Shown here piece by piece: positions 24,289 to 33,985 of a stretch of 64,000 nt of DNA. This DNA is from Phreatobacter aquaticus (GTDB taxonomy: Bacteria > Pseudomonadota > Alphaproteobacteria > Rhizobiales > Phreatobacteraceae). Both the position numbers and the translations under genes were made by a program. How positions within the stretch are numbered: the stretch's first letter is position 1; the number at the start of each line of letters is the position of its first letter. Where the stretch lies: contig NZ_CP039865.1 in NCBI RefSeq assembly GCF_005160265.1, positions 248,001 to 312,000 of the forward strand, in the 5' to 3' direction. The notes under the pieces are model-generated. The model searched no databases. It had not been told where the DNA came from and was given only the letters and a program-made list of their open reading frames with translations.

Positions 24289-25899
24289 TCACTCCGCCAT
24301 GTAGGCCTTGGAGAAGGTGCCCTCGAAACCTTCGGCATTCACTGTGTGGCCCTGGGCCACCACATTGTGGATGGTTTGCCAGGTTGCCATGGCCAGCGGC
24401 AGGTTCGGCACCTCGATCTTGACGATCTCCTGGACCCGCATCCAGGCCGCAATGCGCTTGTCCTTGTCGGGCTCGACACTGGCCTGTTCAAGCAGCCCAT
24501 CCACCTCGGCATTGGCATAATGGGTGCCGTTGGAGAACGGCACGCCGCGCAGGTAGTTCTTCGACCAGTAGAGGCGCTGCACGCCAACATTGGGGTCGAA
24601 CAGATTGCTGATCGAGGCGAGATGGATGCCGAATTCGCGGTCGGTATAGACGCGCTTCACCAGCGTTCCCATGTCCTGGCTGCGCAGATCGATGCCGATG
24701 CCGGCGCGCGCCAGCGACGAGCGCAGGAATTCCGCCACCGGCCGCTGATCCTCGCCGGTATAGTCGAGGTTGATGGTGAAGCGCATGGCATTGCCGCGGC
24801 GCGCATGGCCGGCTTCGTCGAGCAGCTTCTGCGCGGCGCCGACATTGAACGGATAGGGCGTCGGCCGGGCGTCGTGGAACTCCTTGTGATAGGGCACGAC
24901 CGGGCTCGCCGAGGGTACGGCATTCCCATAGAAGACGATCCGGCAGAGCGCCGCCCGGTCCACGCAATGGGCAATCGCCTGGCGGATCTTCAGATCCTTG
25001 AGGTAGGGATTGTCGAGGTTGAACTCGGCGATGATGATGTTCGGCGGATCATAGGCATAGCCCTTGGGCTCAAACCGGATCTGCGGCAGCGCCTTCAGCC
25101 GCTCCACGTCGCGATAGGGCACCGGCGTGCGATAGCCGACATGGACGCTGCCGGTCTCGAAGGCGATCGTGCGCGCCGCCGGATCGAGGATGAAGCGGAC
25201 GATCAGCTTGTCGAGATAGGCCGCGTCCTTGTCCCAATAGTTTGGATTGCGCTCCCAGATGGCATGGCTGCCGCGCACCCATTCCTTGAAGACATAGGGG
25301 CCGGTACCGATCGGCGCGGTATTGTTCGGATGGGAAAGAGGATCGGCCTCGCCATAGACGTGCTTCGGCACGATCGCCGTCTCCATGGCCGCGAGCGCGG
25401 TCAACAGGAACGGCGTCGGCTTCGACAGTTTCAGGACGACCGTGTGAGGATCGATCGCCTCCGCCGAGGTCATGAACTGGAAGGTCGAGCGGCCGCGCGG
25501 ATGCAGCCGCTTCACCGTCTGCAACGAAAACACCACGTCGTCGGCGGTGAAATCCTTGCCATCATGCCACTTCACGCCCTGGCGCAGCTTGAACGTGTAG
25601 GTCAACCCGTCCGGCGCGACACTCCATTCGGTCGCAAGCGACGGCAGCGGTTTCAGGTTGTCGTCATATTGCAGCAGCCCTTCTGTCGAGCGCGCGGTGA
25701 GCGCGATGCTGCTCGAATTGACGAAGGAGAGCAGCGCGGGCGGCTCCGACTGCATGACCATGATCATGGTCCCGCCCTTCTTCGGCGCTGCGGCCTGGGC
25801 GGCGGCATCGAAGGAGCGTCCGGCCAAGCCCACGGCGGGAAGGGATGCGAGTGCGCCGACGACCGCACGGCGCGTCAGGTTCGGATTGTGCTTCGGCAA
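24289..25899 (-). CDS. ABC transporter solute-binding protein, family 5 (peptide type), TTG start
   Basis: Periplasmic binding protein of 536 residues. The start is a TTG at 25899 with AGGAGCAGG just before it; no ATG or GTG precedes the signal. The signal has a twin arginine (LTRRAVVGALASLPAVG) and ends near DAAAQA. Mature landmarks include SLATEWSVAPDGLTYTFKL, RQGVKWHDGKDFTADDVVFS, GTGPYVFKEWVRGS and LKDLKIRQAIAHCVDRAAL. It is the last gene of the hydantoinase operon, 41 bases after the second hyuB-like gene, and most likely serves the Dpp-type importer encoded on the other side of the divergent promoter region (32026-35899). Confidence 0.9.
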   Translation of the reverse strand: MPKHNPNLTRRAVVGALASLPAVGLAGRSFDAAAQAAAPKKGGTMIMVMQSEPPALLSFVNSSSIALTARSTEGLLQYDDNLKPLPSLATEWSVAPDGLTYTFKLRQGVKWHDGKDFTADDVVFSLQTVKRLHPRGRSTFQFMTSAEAIDPHTVVLKLSKPTPFLLTALAAMETAIVPKHVYGEADPLSHPNNTAPIGTGPYVFKEWVRGSHAIWERNPNYWDKDAAYLDKLIVRFILDPAARTIAFETGSVHVGYRTPVPYRDVERLKALPQIRFEPKGYAYDPPNIIIAEFNLDNPYLKDLKIRQAIAHCVDRAALCRIVFYGNAVPSASPVVPYHKEFHDARPTPYPFNVGAAQKLLDEAGHARRGNAMRFTINLDYTGEDQRPVAEFLRSSLARAGIGIDLRSQDMGTLVKRVYTDREFGIHLASISNLFDPNVGVQRLYWSKNYLRGVPFSNGTHYANAEVDGLLEQASVEPDKDKRIAAWMRVQEIVKIEVPNLPLAMATWQTIHNVVAQGHTVNAEGFEGTFSKAYMAE

Positions 25900-25940
25900 G
25901 GTCCTGCTCCTGTTCGATGGGTCCGGCTTTGGCCTGACGG

Positions 25941-27599
25941 TCAGGCCGATGGGTCAAATCGATAGATGTCGCGCGCCGCCTCAGGCGAAATGCGTCCCTC
26001 GGCAAGGTCGGCCTCGACCAGCGACCGCAAACGCTGCGCCGGATCGCCCAGCCCGCCGCCGCCCGGCGTCATGACGATCAACCGGTCGCCGGGCACGATG
26101 TCGTAGCGCGGCAGCGGCGGAATATCCGGGTTGGAGCGAAGACCGACGCGGCCGAGCGCACCATCGTGGCCACCGGCATAGCCGCGCGCGGGAAAGGTCT
26201 GCCGCCCCAGCCGGGCCTGGTACATGAAGGGCTGGTCGATGCTGTTTTCGACTTCGATGACCTGGCCAAGGCCGCCACGCGTCGCACCCGCGCCGCCGCT
26301 GTCGGGCCGCAGTTCCTTGCGCCAGACGATCACCGTCGACATGCCCTCGAAGATCTCGATCGGGCCGCCGCGCACGCCGCTCGGGTAGCCCGTGGCCGAC
26401 AAGCCGTCGCGACCGGGCAACGCGCCCATGCCGCCATTGGTCAGCACGTTGACCGCATAGGTCTGGTCAATCTTCGCCGGGCTGGTGCGCGGTCCCCGCG
26501 CATTGATGCGCCAGAGGACCGAGGTGTTCTCGGCCGGCACGCGATCCGGCACGGCCTGGCGCAGGCAGCCGAAGACAAGGTCCGGCATCATCATGCCGAT
26601 GGTGGCGCGGGCAAAGACGGCCGCGGGCTTCAGCGCGTTGACGATGCAGCCGGGCGGCGCCGAAATTGTCAGCGGTTCCAGCGAGCCCGCATTGTTGGGA
26701 ATACCGTGCGAGACGATGCAGCCGAGCCCGAAGCTCGTATAGGCATGGGTGTAGCAGAGCGGCACGTTGACATTGTACTTCACCATCTCGGCCGAGCCGG
26801 TGAAGTCGACATGGATGCCGCTGTCCGACACCGTCAGCGCGGCCGCCAGCCTGATCGGCTCGCTCGCCGCATCCACCAGCATGGAATGGTGCCAGGTGCC
26901 GCGCGGCAGCTTGCGGATCTCCGCCAGCACAGCCTCGCGCGAAGTGTCGATGATGTAGTCCGCCAGCTGGTCGAGCTCGTCGATCGCGAACTCGTCCATC
27001 ATCTCGAGCAGGCGCTCGCAGCCGACATCGTTGCAGGAGACCAGCGAATAGACGTCGCCGACCGTCTCCACCGGCTCGCGCGTGTTGGCGCGGATCATCT
27101 CGAACAGCGTCTCGTTGACAACGCCCTGATCCACGATCTTGAGGATCGGGATATAGAGCCCCTCCATGAACACGTCGGTCGTGTCCATGAACGGCACCGC
27201 GCCGCCAATGTCGAAGACGTGGCAATTGCAGGCGACGATGCCGATCAGCCGGCCATCGCGGAAGCAGGGCGTGGTCAGCGAGATGTCGTTGGTGTGCCCC
27301 GTGCCCATCCACGGGTCGTTGTGCACGAACACATCGCCCGGCTTCATCACGTCCGCCGGATAGCGATCCAGCACATGGCCGACCGCCAGCGCCATGGAAT
27401 TGATATGGCCCGGCGTGCCGGTGACCGCCCGCGCCAGCATCCGCCCCTGCGCATCGAAGACGCCTGCGGCGAGATCGCCGGATTCGCGCACGATGGTGGA
27501 AAAGGCCGTCCGCTGCAGCGACTGGGCCTGTTCCTCGACCACCGCGATCAGGCGGTTCCACATGATCTGCAGATCGATCAGGCCGACGGTTCCGGTCAT
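25941..27599 (-). CDS. hyuB: Hydantoinase B/oxoprolinase-family subunit, second copy
   Basis: HyuB-type subunit of 552 residues (ATG 27599, with GAGAGG ahead; a longer frame starts at 27656). HyuA/HyuB pairs hydrolyse cyclic amides such as hydantoins or 5-oxoproline using ATP, or carboxylate ketones. The N-terminus WNRLIAVVEEQAQSLQRTAF, then VRESGDLAAGVFD, HINSMALAVGHVL and DVFVHNDPWMGTGHTND are all family signatures; the C-terminus ends in the TPGGGGLGDP motif. It is a tandem paralogue of the gene immediately upstream, with long near-identical runs in the N-terminal half and more divergence in the presumed specificity segment DIGGAVPFMDTTD. Confidence 0.93.
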   Translation of the reverse strand: MTGTVGLIDLQIMWNRLIAVVEEQAQSLQRTAFSTIVRESGDLAAGVFDAQGRMLARAVTGTPGHINSMALAVGHVLDRYPADVMKPGDVFVHNDPWMGTGHTNDISLTTPCFRDGRLIGIVACNCHVFDIGGAVPFMDTTDVFMEGLYIPILKIVDQGVVNETLFEMIRANTREPVETVGDVYSLVSCNDVGCERLLEMMDEFAIDELDQLADYIIDTSREAVLAEIRKLPRGTWHHSMLVDAASEPIRLAAALTVSDSGIHVDFTGSAEMVKYNVNVPLCYTHAYTSFGLGCIVSHGIPNNAGSLEPLTISAPPGCIVNALKPAAVFARATIGMMMPDLVFGCLRQAVPDRVPAENTSVLWRINARGPRTSPAKIDQTYAVNVLTNGGMGALPGRDGLSATGYPSGVRGGPIEIFEGMSTVIVWRKELRPDSGGAGATRGGLGQVIEVENSIDQPFMYQARLGRQTFPARGYAGGHDGALGRVGLRSNPDIPPLPRYDIVPGDRLIVMTPGGGGLGDPAQRLRSLVEADLAEGRISPEAARDIYRFDPSA

Positions 27600-27636
27600 G
27601 ACAGGCCTCTCGGACGGATTGCGGGGAAAAGCACGG

Positions 27637-29310
27637 TCATTCGGCCGCCTGGGCAACGTTCAGGCCGTAGAGGCTTCGCGCCGCGTCCTGCGAGATCAGC
27701 TCATTGGCGAGATCAGCCTCGACCGCCGCGCGATCGCGGGCTGTGGGATCACCTAGCCCGCCGCCGCCCGGCGACTGGATGATGAGGCGCTCGCCCGGCT
27801 GTACCGGGAACCGCCCCTTGCCGGAGAGCGCCCTGCCCGTCGACAGCGCGACGACGCCCCTGGCGCCTTCCAGGCCACCGTCGAAACCCTTGGCCGGATG
27901 GATGATCCGCTCGTAGGACGATGCCAGCTCGAACATTTCGGGAATGCCGTTCTCGATCTCGATGTCCTGGCCGAGACCGCCGCGCTGACGGCCGGCACCG
28001 CCGCTGTCCTGCCGGTACTGCTTGCGCCAGACGATGACGGTGGACATGGACTCGAAGATCTCGACCGGGCCGCCGCGCACACCGCTCGGAAAGCCAGTGG
28101 CCGACAGGCCGTCGCGGACGGGGAGCGCACCCATGCCGCCGGTGGTGACGATGCCGACGACGAAACTGTCATTGTGGCGGGCCGGGCTGACACGCGGGCC
28201 GCTGACATTGATGCCCCACAGAACGCCGGCGCCCTCCGCCGGCACGCGGTCCGGGATTGCCTGGCGCAGGCAGCCGAAGACGAGGTCCGGCAGCATCAGG
28301 CCGACCAGATGGCGGGCAACGACCGCTGCGGGCTTCAGCGCATTGACCACGGTGCCGGGCGGCGCGGACACCGTGCGCGGCTCCAGCGAGCCCGCATTGT
28401 TCGGGATGTCGCGGGCGACGATGCAGCCGAGCGCATAGGACGTGTAGGCGATCGTGTAGCAGAACGGCACGTTGAAGTTCTGCTTCACCATGCCCGCCGA
28501 TCCCGCATAGTCGACATGGATGCCGTCGTCGGAAATGGTCAGCTTTGCCTTCAACTCCAGCGGGCTATCGAAACCGTCGAGTGTCAGACTGCTCGACCAG
28601 GAGCCGCGCGGCAGCGCCCGGATATTGGCGAGCACCGCCGCTCGCGAGGCGTCGATGATGTGATCGGCGACGGGCGCAAGATCGTCGATGCCGAACTCGC
28701 CCATCGTTTCGACCAGGCGCTCGCAGCCGACATCGTTGCAGGCGATGAGCGAATAGACGTCGCCCTCGGTCTCGATCGGCAGGCGGGTGTTGGCGCGGAT
28801 CAGTTCCATCAGCGTGTCGTTGACGACGCCACCCTCGACGATCTTCAGGATCGGCAGGTAGAGCCCCTCCATGAACACATCGATGGAGCCGGACATGCGC
28901 GGCACGCCGCCGATATCCATCAGATGGCTGTTGCAGGCGAAGATCGCGACGAGCTTGCCATCGCGGAAACAGGGCGTGGTGACGGAGAAGTCGTTGGTGT
29001 GGCCGGTACCCATCCAGGGATCGTTGTGGATGAACACATCGCCGGGTTTCATCACATCGGCCGGATAGCGGTCCAGCACATGGCCCACCGCCAGCGCCAT
29101 GGAATTGATGTGGCCGGGCGTGCCTGTCACCGCCTGGGCGAGCATGCGGCCCCGGACATCGAAGACACCGGCGGCGAGATCGCCGGATTCACGCACGATG
29201 GTGGAGAAGGCCGTGCGCTGCAGGGTCTGCGCCTGCTCTTCCACCACGGCGATCAGCCGGTTCCAGAGGATCTGCTTGTCGATCAGTCCAAGGGGGGCCT
29301 GCTGGATCAT
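27637..29310 (-). CDS. hyuB: Hydantoinase B/oxoprolinase-family subunit, first copy
   Basis: HyuB-type subunit of 557 residues: WNRLIAVVEEQAQTLQRTAF, DVFIHNDPWMGTGHTNDFS, NAGSLEPRTVSAPPGTVVNA, and C-terminal SPGGGGLGDPTARD. It overlaps the hyuA stop by ATGA and is 37 bases ahead of its paralogue, giving order A-B1-B2. The region corresponding to DIGGVPRMSGSID differs from the paralogue, hinting that the two B subunits give different substrate range with one shared A subunit, or that one copy is a recent duplicate drifting (inference). Confidence 0.94.
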   Translation of the reverse strand: MIQQAPLGLIDKQILWNRLIAVVEEQAQTLQRTAFSTIVRESGDLAAGVFDVRGRMLAQAVTGTPGHINSMALAVGHVLDRYPADVMKPGDVFIHNDPWMGTGHTNDFSVTTPCFRDGKLVAIFACNSHLMDIGGVPRMSGSIDVFMEGLYLPILKIVEGGVVNDTLMELIRANTRLPIETEGDVYSLIACNDVGCERLVETMGEFGIDDLAPVADHIIDASRAAVLANIRALPRGSWSSSLTLDGFDSPLELKAKLTISDDGIHVDYAGSAGMVKQNFNVPFCYTIAYTSYALGCIVARDIPNNAGSLEPRTVSAPPGTVVNALKPAAVVARHLVGLMLPDLVFGCLRQAIPDRVPAEGAGVLWGINVSGPRVSPARHNDSFVVGIVTTGGMGALPVRDGLSATGFPSGVRGGPVEIFESMSTVIVWRKQYRQDSGGAGRQRGGLGQDIEIENGIPEMFELASSYERIIHPAKGFDGGLEGARGVVALSTGRALSGKGRFPVQPGERLIIQSPGGGGLGDPTARDRAAVEADLANELISQDAARSLYGLNVAQAAE

Positions 29311-31436
29311 GCCGGCACTCCCTCACGGGCGAGTGTAGCGACCGGCACAATCGCTTCCTTGCGCTCCATCACGATGGAACCGGCGCCGTCGATGAAGACG
29401 TCGAAACTGTCGGTGATGAAGGTCGAGGTCTCGGCTTCGGCAATCACCGCCGGGCCGGCGATCCGGGCGCCAGGCTCCAACGTGAAGCGGTTGTAGCGCG
29501 GAATGCTGATGACCTTGCCCGACCGGCCGTCGAAGAACGCAGTGGAACCTTCAGCTGCCGGAGCTCCCTTCCGCGCCACCGGGCTGATCGTCTCCGGCAG
29601 CACCTGACGGGTCGAGACCGCGACCGACCAGGCCATGATCTCGATCGAGGCATTCGGGATGATGCGTTTGAAGAGAACCTTGTAGGCCGCCTCATATTCG
29701 GCGCGGAACACCGCCTCGTCGGCCATGGTCAGCGGCCGGTTCGGCAGTTCGACCGGGATTTCGTGGCCCTGGCCGACATAGCGCATGAAGGCGACGCGCT
29801 TCTCGTCGAGCGGCGCGCCATTGGCGGCGCTCTCGACCCAGGCATGGATGTCGCGCGACGTCTCGGTCAGCAGAGCGGTCGCGGCATCGGCATCGAACTC
29901 GGCGCCGAGCCGCATGTAGTTGGTCCGCACCAGTTCAAACGAGATCGGTGCCGCCAGGAAGCCGACGGCCGAGCCGACACCCGCATTCGGCGGCACGACG
30001 ACGCGGGCAGCGCCGATCTTCTCGGCAACCCGCGCGACATGAAGGGGAGCGGCTCCTCCAAACGCGATGACGGTGTGCTGGCTTGCGACGGCCCCGCGCT
30101 CGACCGCATGGACGCGGGCAGCACTCGCCATGTTCTCGCAGACCATCTCATAGACGCCATAGGCGGCCATGTTGGCATTCAGCCCGAGCGGCGCGCCGAC
30201 ATGGGTCTCCAGCGCCTTGGCCGCGAGATCGGGATAGAGCGTGATCGTGCCGCCGGCGAAGGTCTTCGGGTCGATCAGGCCGAGTACGACATTGGCATCG
30301 GTGACCGCCGGGCGTTCGCCGCCAAGGCCGTAGCAGGCCGGCCCCGGATCGGACGAGGCGCTTTCCGGTCCGACCGTCACGCGGTTCAGCCGGTCGACGC
30401 GGGCGATCGAGCCGCCGCCGGCGCCGATCTCCACCATCTCGATCACCGGAATGCGCACCGGCAGGCCACTGCCCTTCAGGAAGCGGGCGGCCCGGTCGAC
30501 CTCGAACATCCGGACCGTCTCCGACTTGAAGTCGTTGATCAGGCTGATCTTGGCGGTCGTCCCGCCCATGTCGAAGGCGATGACCTTCGGCTCGCCGAGC
30601 CTTGCGGCGATCTGGGCGGCGAAGATCGAGCCGCCGGCCGGGCCGGATTCCACCAGTCGTACGGGGAAGCGCTTGGCGAGATCGACCGAGGTCAGGCCAC
30701 CGCCCGACGTCATCAGGCAGAGGAAACCGCGGAAGCCGCCCTCGGCCAGCTTCTTCTCCATGCGGGTGAGGTAGCCGTCCATCATCGGCTGGACATAGGC
30801 ATTGGCGACAGCGGTGGAGGTGCGCTCGTACTCGCGGATTTCGGGGCAGACCTCGCTCGACAGGGTGATCGAGATCGCCGGCAGGACGGAGCGCAGCAGT
30901 TCGGCGGCACGGCGCTCGTGGACCGGATTGACGTAGGAATGCATGAAGGCGATCGCGACGCTGGCGATGCCCTTGGCCTTCAGCGTCTCGGCCAGCGCCA
31001 ACACATCGGCTTCGACCAGCGGCAGGCGCACCACACCGCGCGCATCGATCCGCTCGCGCACCGTGAAGCGCAGCGGCCGGGCGACCAGGGGCTTCGGTCG
31101 CTCCAGCGCCAGTTCATACTGGTCGTAGCGGCTCTCGGTGCCGATCTCGAGCACGTCGCGAAAACCGTCCGTCGCAATCAGCGCGGTGACCGCGCCGCGC
31201 CGCTCGATGATGGCATTGGTCGCAAGCGTCGTGCCGTGAACAAAGGCATCGACCGCCGACAGCGGCTTGCCGGCCTCCGCCAGGATGTCCGTCACCCCGC
31301 GCAAAACGCCTTCCTCAGGTGAGGACGGCGTCGTCAGCACCTTGGTTGTCCAGCGGCGGGCTCCCAGCTCCAGGACGACATCGGTGAAGGTCCCGCCGAC
31401 ATCCACCGACAGTTTCAGCTGCTCTGCATCGCTCAC
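29307..31436 (-). CDS. hyuA: Hydantoinase A/oxoprolinase-family ATP-binding subunit
   Basis: HyuA-type subunit of 709 residues with an actin-like ATPase fold. LSVDVGGTFTDVVLELG at the N-terminus is the phosphate-binding loop. VHGTTLATNAIIERRGA, FDMGGTTAKISLI near residue 290 and the GAGGGSIARVD segment are characteristic. It supplies ATP-dependent activation of a cyclic amide or ketone for the B subunit. It is the first gene of the minus-strand operon A-B1-B2-binding protein and diverges from the ABC-importer operon across 589 bases. Confidence 0.95.
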   Translation of the reverse strand: MSDAEQLKLSVDVGGTFTDVVLELGARRWTTKVLTTPSSPEEGVLRGVTDILAEAGKPLSAVDAFVHGTTLATNAIIERRGAVTALIATDGFRDVLEIGTESRYDQYELALERPKPLVARPLRFTVRERIDARGVVRLPLVEADVLALAETLKAKGIASVAIAFMHSYVNPVHERRAAELLRSVLPAISITLSSEVCPEIREYERTSTAVANAYVQPMMDGYLTRMEKKLAEGGFRGFLCLMTSGGGLTSVDLAKRFPVRLVESGPAGGSIFAAQIAARLGEPKVIAFDMGGTTAKISLINDFKSETVRMFEVDRAARFLKGSGLPVRIPVIEMVEIGAGGGSIARVDRLNRVTVGPESASSDPGPACYGLGGERPAVTDANVVLGLIDPKTFAGGTITLYPDLAAKALETHVGAPLGLNANMAAYGVYEMVCENMASAARVHAVERGAVASQHTVIAFGGAAPLHVARVAEKIGAARVVVPPNAGVGSAVGFLAAPISFELVRTNYMRLGAEFDADAATALLTETSRDIHAWVESAANGAPLDEKRVAFMRYVGQGHEIPVELPNRPLTMADEAVFRAEYEAAYKVLFKRIIPNASIEIMAWSVAVSTRQVLPETISPVARKGAPAAEGSTAFFDGRSGKVISIPRYNRFTLEPGARIAGPAVIAEAETSTFITDSFDVFIDGAGSIVMERKEAIVPVATLAREGVPA

Positions 31437-32025
31437 GATTGGGATCCCTCAGCCGTTGACACTGGCACCAGGCCGCAAGGCTGCCGACAACCCGTCGGAC
31501 GCCCGATCGACCACTCAGAGAACCGAAAGTATTCCACGCGGGATCAGCGACCGATATGGCGAGAATGCGCAGGGACTATTGCATTCATCACTGTAATCAA
31601 ACGGCGGGATCAGGGCCTATCTGCCAATCTTCTGATCAATCGGCATGGAATGCATCACATCCTGCTTATTTTTGAAGCGGGCAGCCGGTTGACCTGCACG
31701 GGAGCCCGCCTTGATGATGCCCAAGGACTGCAATCCGACCCCCTGAATACTTATCAATCATCAGGGATCGGATCAAGTTTTCTGACAGACGACACGACAC
31801 GACCCAAGGCTTCGGACTGCAACGGCCAGGGAAGCGAAACATGATCAGGCGAATATCCTTGCGCTATACGGTCGGCCGCCGGGCAACACCAGCGCCGGTC
31901 CAGCCGCTGAATTCTGCTGCAACGCAGCATGACTGTCGCCGCAGCGGCTCCACCAGCGCCAAGACGCAAGCATGCTGCCGCTCCGCCGCGGACAGCTTGC
32001 TCGTCTGGCCAAGAGGAGCTTGCGC
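31437..32025. promoter_or_regulatory. Long divergent intergenic region between hydantoinase and ABC-importer operons
   Basis: This 589-base stretch is more AT-rich than its flanks and holds no frame with convincing coding character. A six-base dyad CCCTGA/TCAGGG (31741-31746 and 31761-31766) with a 14-base AT-rich spacer lies near its centre. The region presumably carries promoters for both operons and regulator sites. Its length would also accommodate a long leader or small RNA, but I see no clear structure proving one. Confidence 0.5.
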
Positions 32026-33012
32026 ATGAGCGCACTCGGGCGGACTGCCAAGACCCTGAAGCGCACGGCGATCCAGGCGGTGCCGACCATTGCCGGCATC
32101 ATCATCCTGAACTTCCTGTTCCTGAACCTGATGCCGGGCGATGCCGCCGACGCCATTGCGGGGCGCGCCGGATCGGCCACCACCGAGACGATGGAGGCGC
32201 TGCGCAAGTCGCTCGGCCTCGACCAGTCGCTGCTGACCCGGCTTCTGGTCTATCTCGGCAATCTCGCGACCTTCAATCTCGGCCAGTCCGCCAATTACAA
32301 TGTCGCCGTCTCGACGCTGATCGCCGAGCGCCTGCCCAACACCATGCTGCTGATGCTGACGGCGCTGACACTGGCGCTCACCTTCGGCATCGGCTTCGGC
32401 TGGATCATGGCGGTCTTTGCCGGCAAGTGGCCCGACCGGCTGCTGACCGCCTTCGTGCTGCTGTTCTATTCGGCGCCGGCCTTCTGGCTCGGCCTCATGA
32501 CTATTGTGATGTTCTCGGCCTGGCTCGGCTGGCTGCCGAGCAGCGGCAACATGACGCTCGGCCGCAATCTCCAGGGTTTCGCCGGCTTCAAGGATCGCCT
32601 GGTTCACCTCATCCTGCCGGCGACGGCCATGGCAATCAATTTCGTCGCGATCTATGCCCGCCTGACCCGCGCCGCCATGCTCGACGTGCTGCGCCAGGAT
32701 TTCATGCGCACCGCCGCCGCCAAGGGGCTGCATCCCCTGGTGCTGCAGTTCCGCCATGCCATGCGCAATGCGCTGATCCCGGTGACGACGGTTGCCGGCA
32801 TGCATCTGGCCAATCTGCTAGGCGGGGCCGTGGTGATCGAGACTGTGTTCGGCTGGCCGGGCATCGGGCGCCTCACGCTCGATGCGGTGATGGCGCGCGA
32901 CTACAACGTCCTGCTCGGCATCATGCTGCTCTCATCGATCATCGTGATCCTCGTCAACATGGCGATCGAGATCCTGCTGTCCTGGCTCGATCCGCGCATC
33001 CAGGCGAGGTGA
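32026..33012 (+). CDS. ABC importer permease, DppB/OppB type
   Basis: Inner membrane permease of 328 residues with about six helices. ATG 32026 is preceded by AGGAG seven bases away; a frame beginning at 31972 lacks this. The N-terminal region VPTIAGIIILNFLFLNLMPGD is the usual first helix, and the EAA loop region is RAAMLDVLRQDFMRTAAAKG. It forms a heterodimer with the next gene product. The importer is complete downstream (two permeases, two ATPases) while its binding protein lies on the other strand in the hydantoinase operon. Confidence 0.94.
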   Translation: MSALGRTAKTLKRTAIQAVPTIAGIIILNFLFLNLMPGDAADAIAGRAGSATTETMEALRKSLGLDQSLLTRLLVYLGNLATFNLGQSANYNVAVSTLIAERLPNTMLLMLTALTLALTFGIGFGWIMAVFAGKWPDRLLTAFVLLFYSAPAFWLGLMTIVMFSAWLGWLPSSGNMTLGRNLQGFAGFKDRLVHLILPATAMAINFVAIYARLTRAAMLDVLRQDFMRTAAAKGLHPLVLQFRHAMRNALIPVTTVAGMHLANLLGGAVVIETVFGWPGIGRLTLDAVMARDYNVLLGIMLLSSIIVILVNMAIEILLSWLDPRIQAR

Positions 33013-33016
33013 CAGC

Positions 33017-33985
33017 ATGGATGGACCGACGCTTCAGGAGATCAAGGCAGGCGCGGTGACCGCGGCCGTGCCCCCTATATCGACGGCCGCCGCCATCGCA
33101 GCACATCCAGCCCTTGCCGGTTCGGCGAGACCCTCGTCGCGGCCCTCCGGCTTCCGCTCGCGCTTCGTCGCCTATCTGCGCGATCCGTTCTTCGCCGCCG
33201 CCTGCGCCATCCTGCTGACCATGGCGCTGCTGGCCCTGTCTGCCGGTTGGCTGTTTCCCAACGACCCCATGGACATGGTGGCCACGCCGCTGCTCTGGCC
33301 GGGCCAGGACATGGACTATCCGCTTGGAACTGACGCGCTCGGACGCGATCTCCTGTCGGGCGTCATCCACGGCTCGCGGGCGTCCCTGATGGTCGGCCTG
33401 TCGGCTGCCTCCATCGGCCTGCTGATCGGCGCGACCATCGGCGCGCTCGCCGGCTATTTCGGCGGCTTTGTCGACAACGCGCTGATGCGCCTTGCCGAAC
33501 TGTTCCAGACCGTGCCGTCCATCCTGCTGGTCATCGCCATCCTGTCGATCGGCGACCCCTCCCTGCCGCTGATCGCCTTCGCCATCGGGCTGTCGTCCTG
33601 GCCGATGGTGGCGCGGCTCGTCCGCTCGCAATTCCTGACATTGCGCGAGTCCGATTTCGTGCTGGCGGCCCGCAGCCTCGGCTATGGCACCGGCCGCATC
33701 ATCATCAGCGAAATCCTGCCCAATGCGCTGCCGACCGTCATCGTCGCCACCTCGGTGATGGTCGCCAACGGCATCCTGGCCGAGGCCGGCCTGTCGTTCC
33801 TCGGACTTGGCGACAACAATCTGGTGAGCTGGGGCAGCATGGTCGGCAATGGCCGCCAGGTGCTGCGCTCGGAATGGTTCGTCTCCGCCATCCCCGGCAT
33901 CGCCATCATCCTCACCGTCCTGTCGTTCAACATCATGGGCGACCGGTTGAACGACATCCTCAATCCCAGGGCGGAACCGGCATGA
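33017..33985 (+). CDS. ABC importer permease, DppC/OppC type
   Basis: Permease of 322 residues. A 50-residue cytoplasmic N-terminal tail with Ala/Pro content precedes the first helix. The OppC signature PLGTDALGRDLLSGVIHGSR is at about 105-125, and the EAA loop is RESDFVLAARSLGYGTGRII. GCGAGGT precedes ATG 33017, four bases after the DppB stop. It overlaps the next ATPase gene by ATGA. Confidence 0.94.
   Translation: MDGPTLQEIKAGAVTAAVPPISTAAAIAAHPALAGSARPSSRPSGFRSRFVAYLRDPFFAAACAILLTMALLALSAGWLFPNDPMDMVATPLLWPGQDMDYPLGTDALGRDLLSGVIHGSRASLMVGLSAASIGLLIGATIGALAGYFGGFVDNALMRLAELFQTVPSILLVIAILSIGDPSLPLIAFAIGLSSWPMVARLVRSQFLTLRESDFVLAARSLGYGTGRIIISEILPNALPTVIVATSVMVANGILAEAGLSFLGLGDNNLVSWGSMVGNGRQVLRSEWFVSAIPGIAIILTVLSFNIMGDRLNDILNPRAEPA

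Noticed and set aside
26166-27782. Plus-strand 538-codon frame over the hyuB genes, with a similar one at 27898-29496
   Set aside because: Both are His/Asp/Arg-rich shadows opposite the duplicated hyuB genes and resemble each other only because the real genes are paralogues.
31841-32029. Short plus-strand frame of 62 codons before the ABC permease gene
   Set aside because: Its composition (many Arg, Ser, Cys) and lack of a ribosome site suggest non-coding DNA upstream of the operon.
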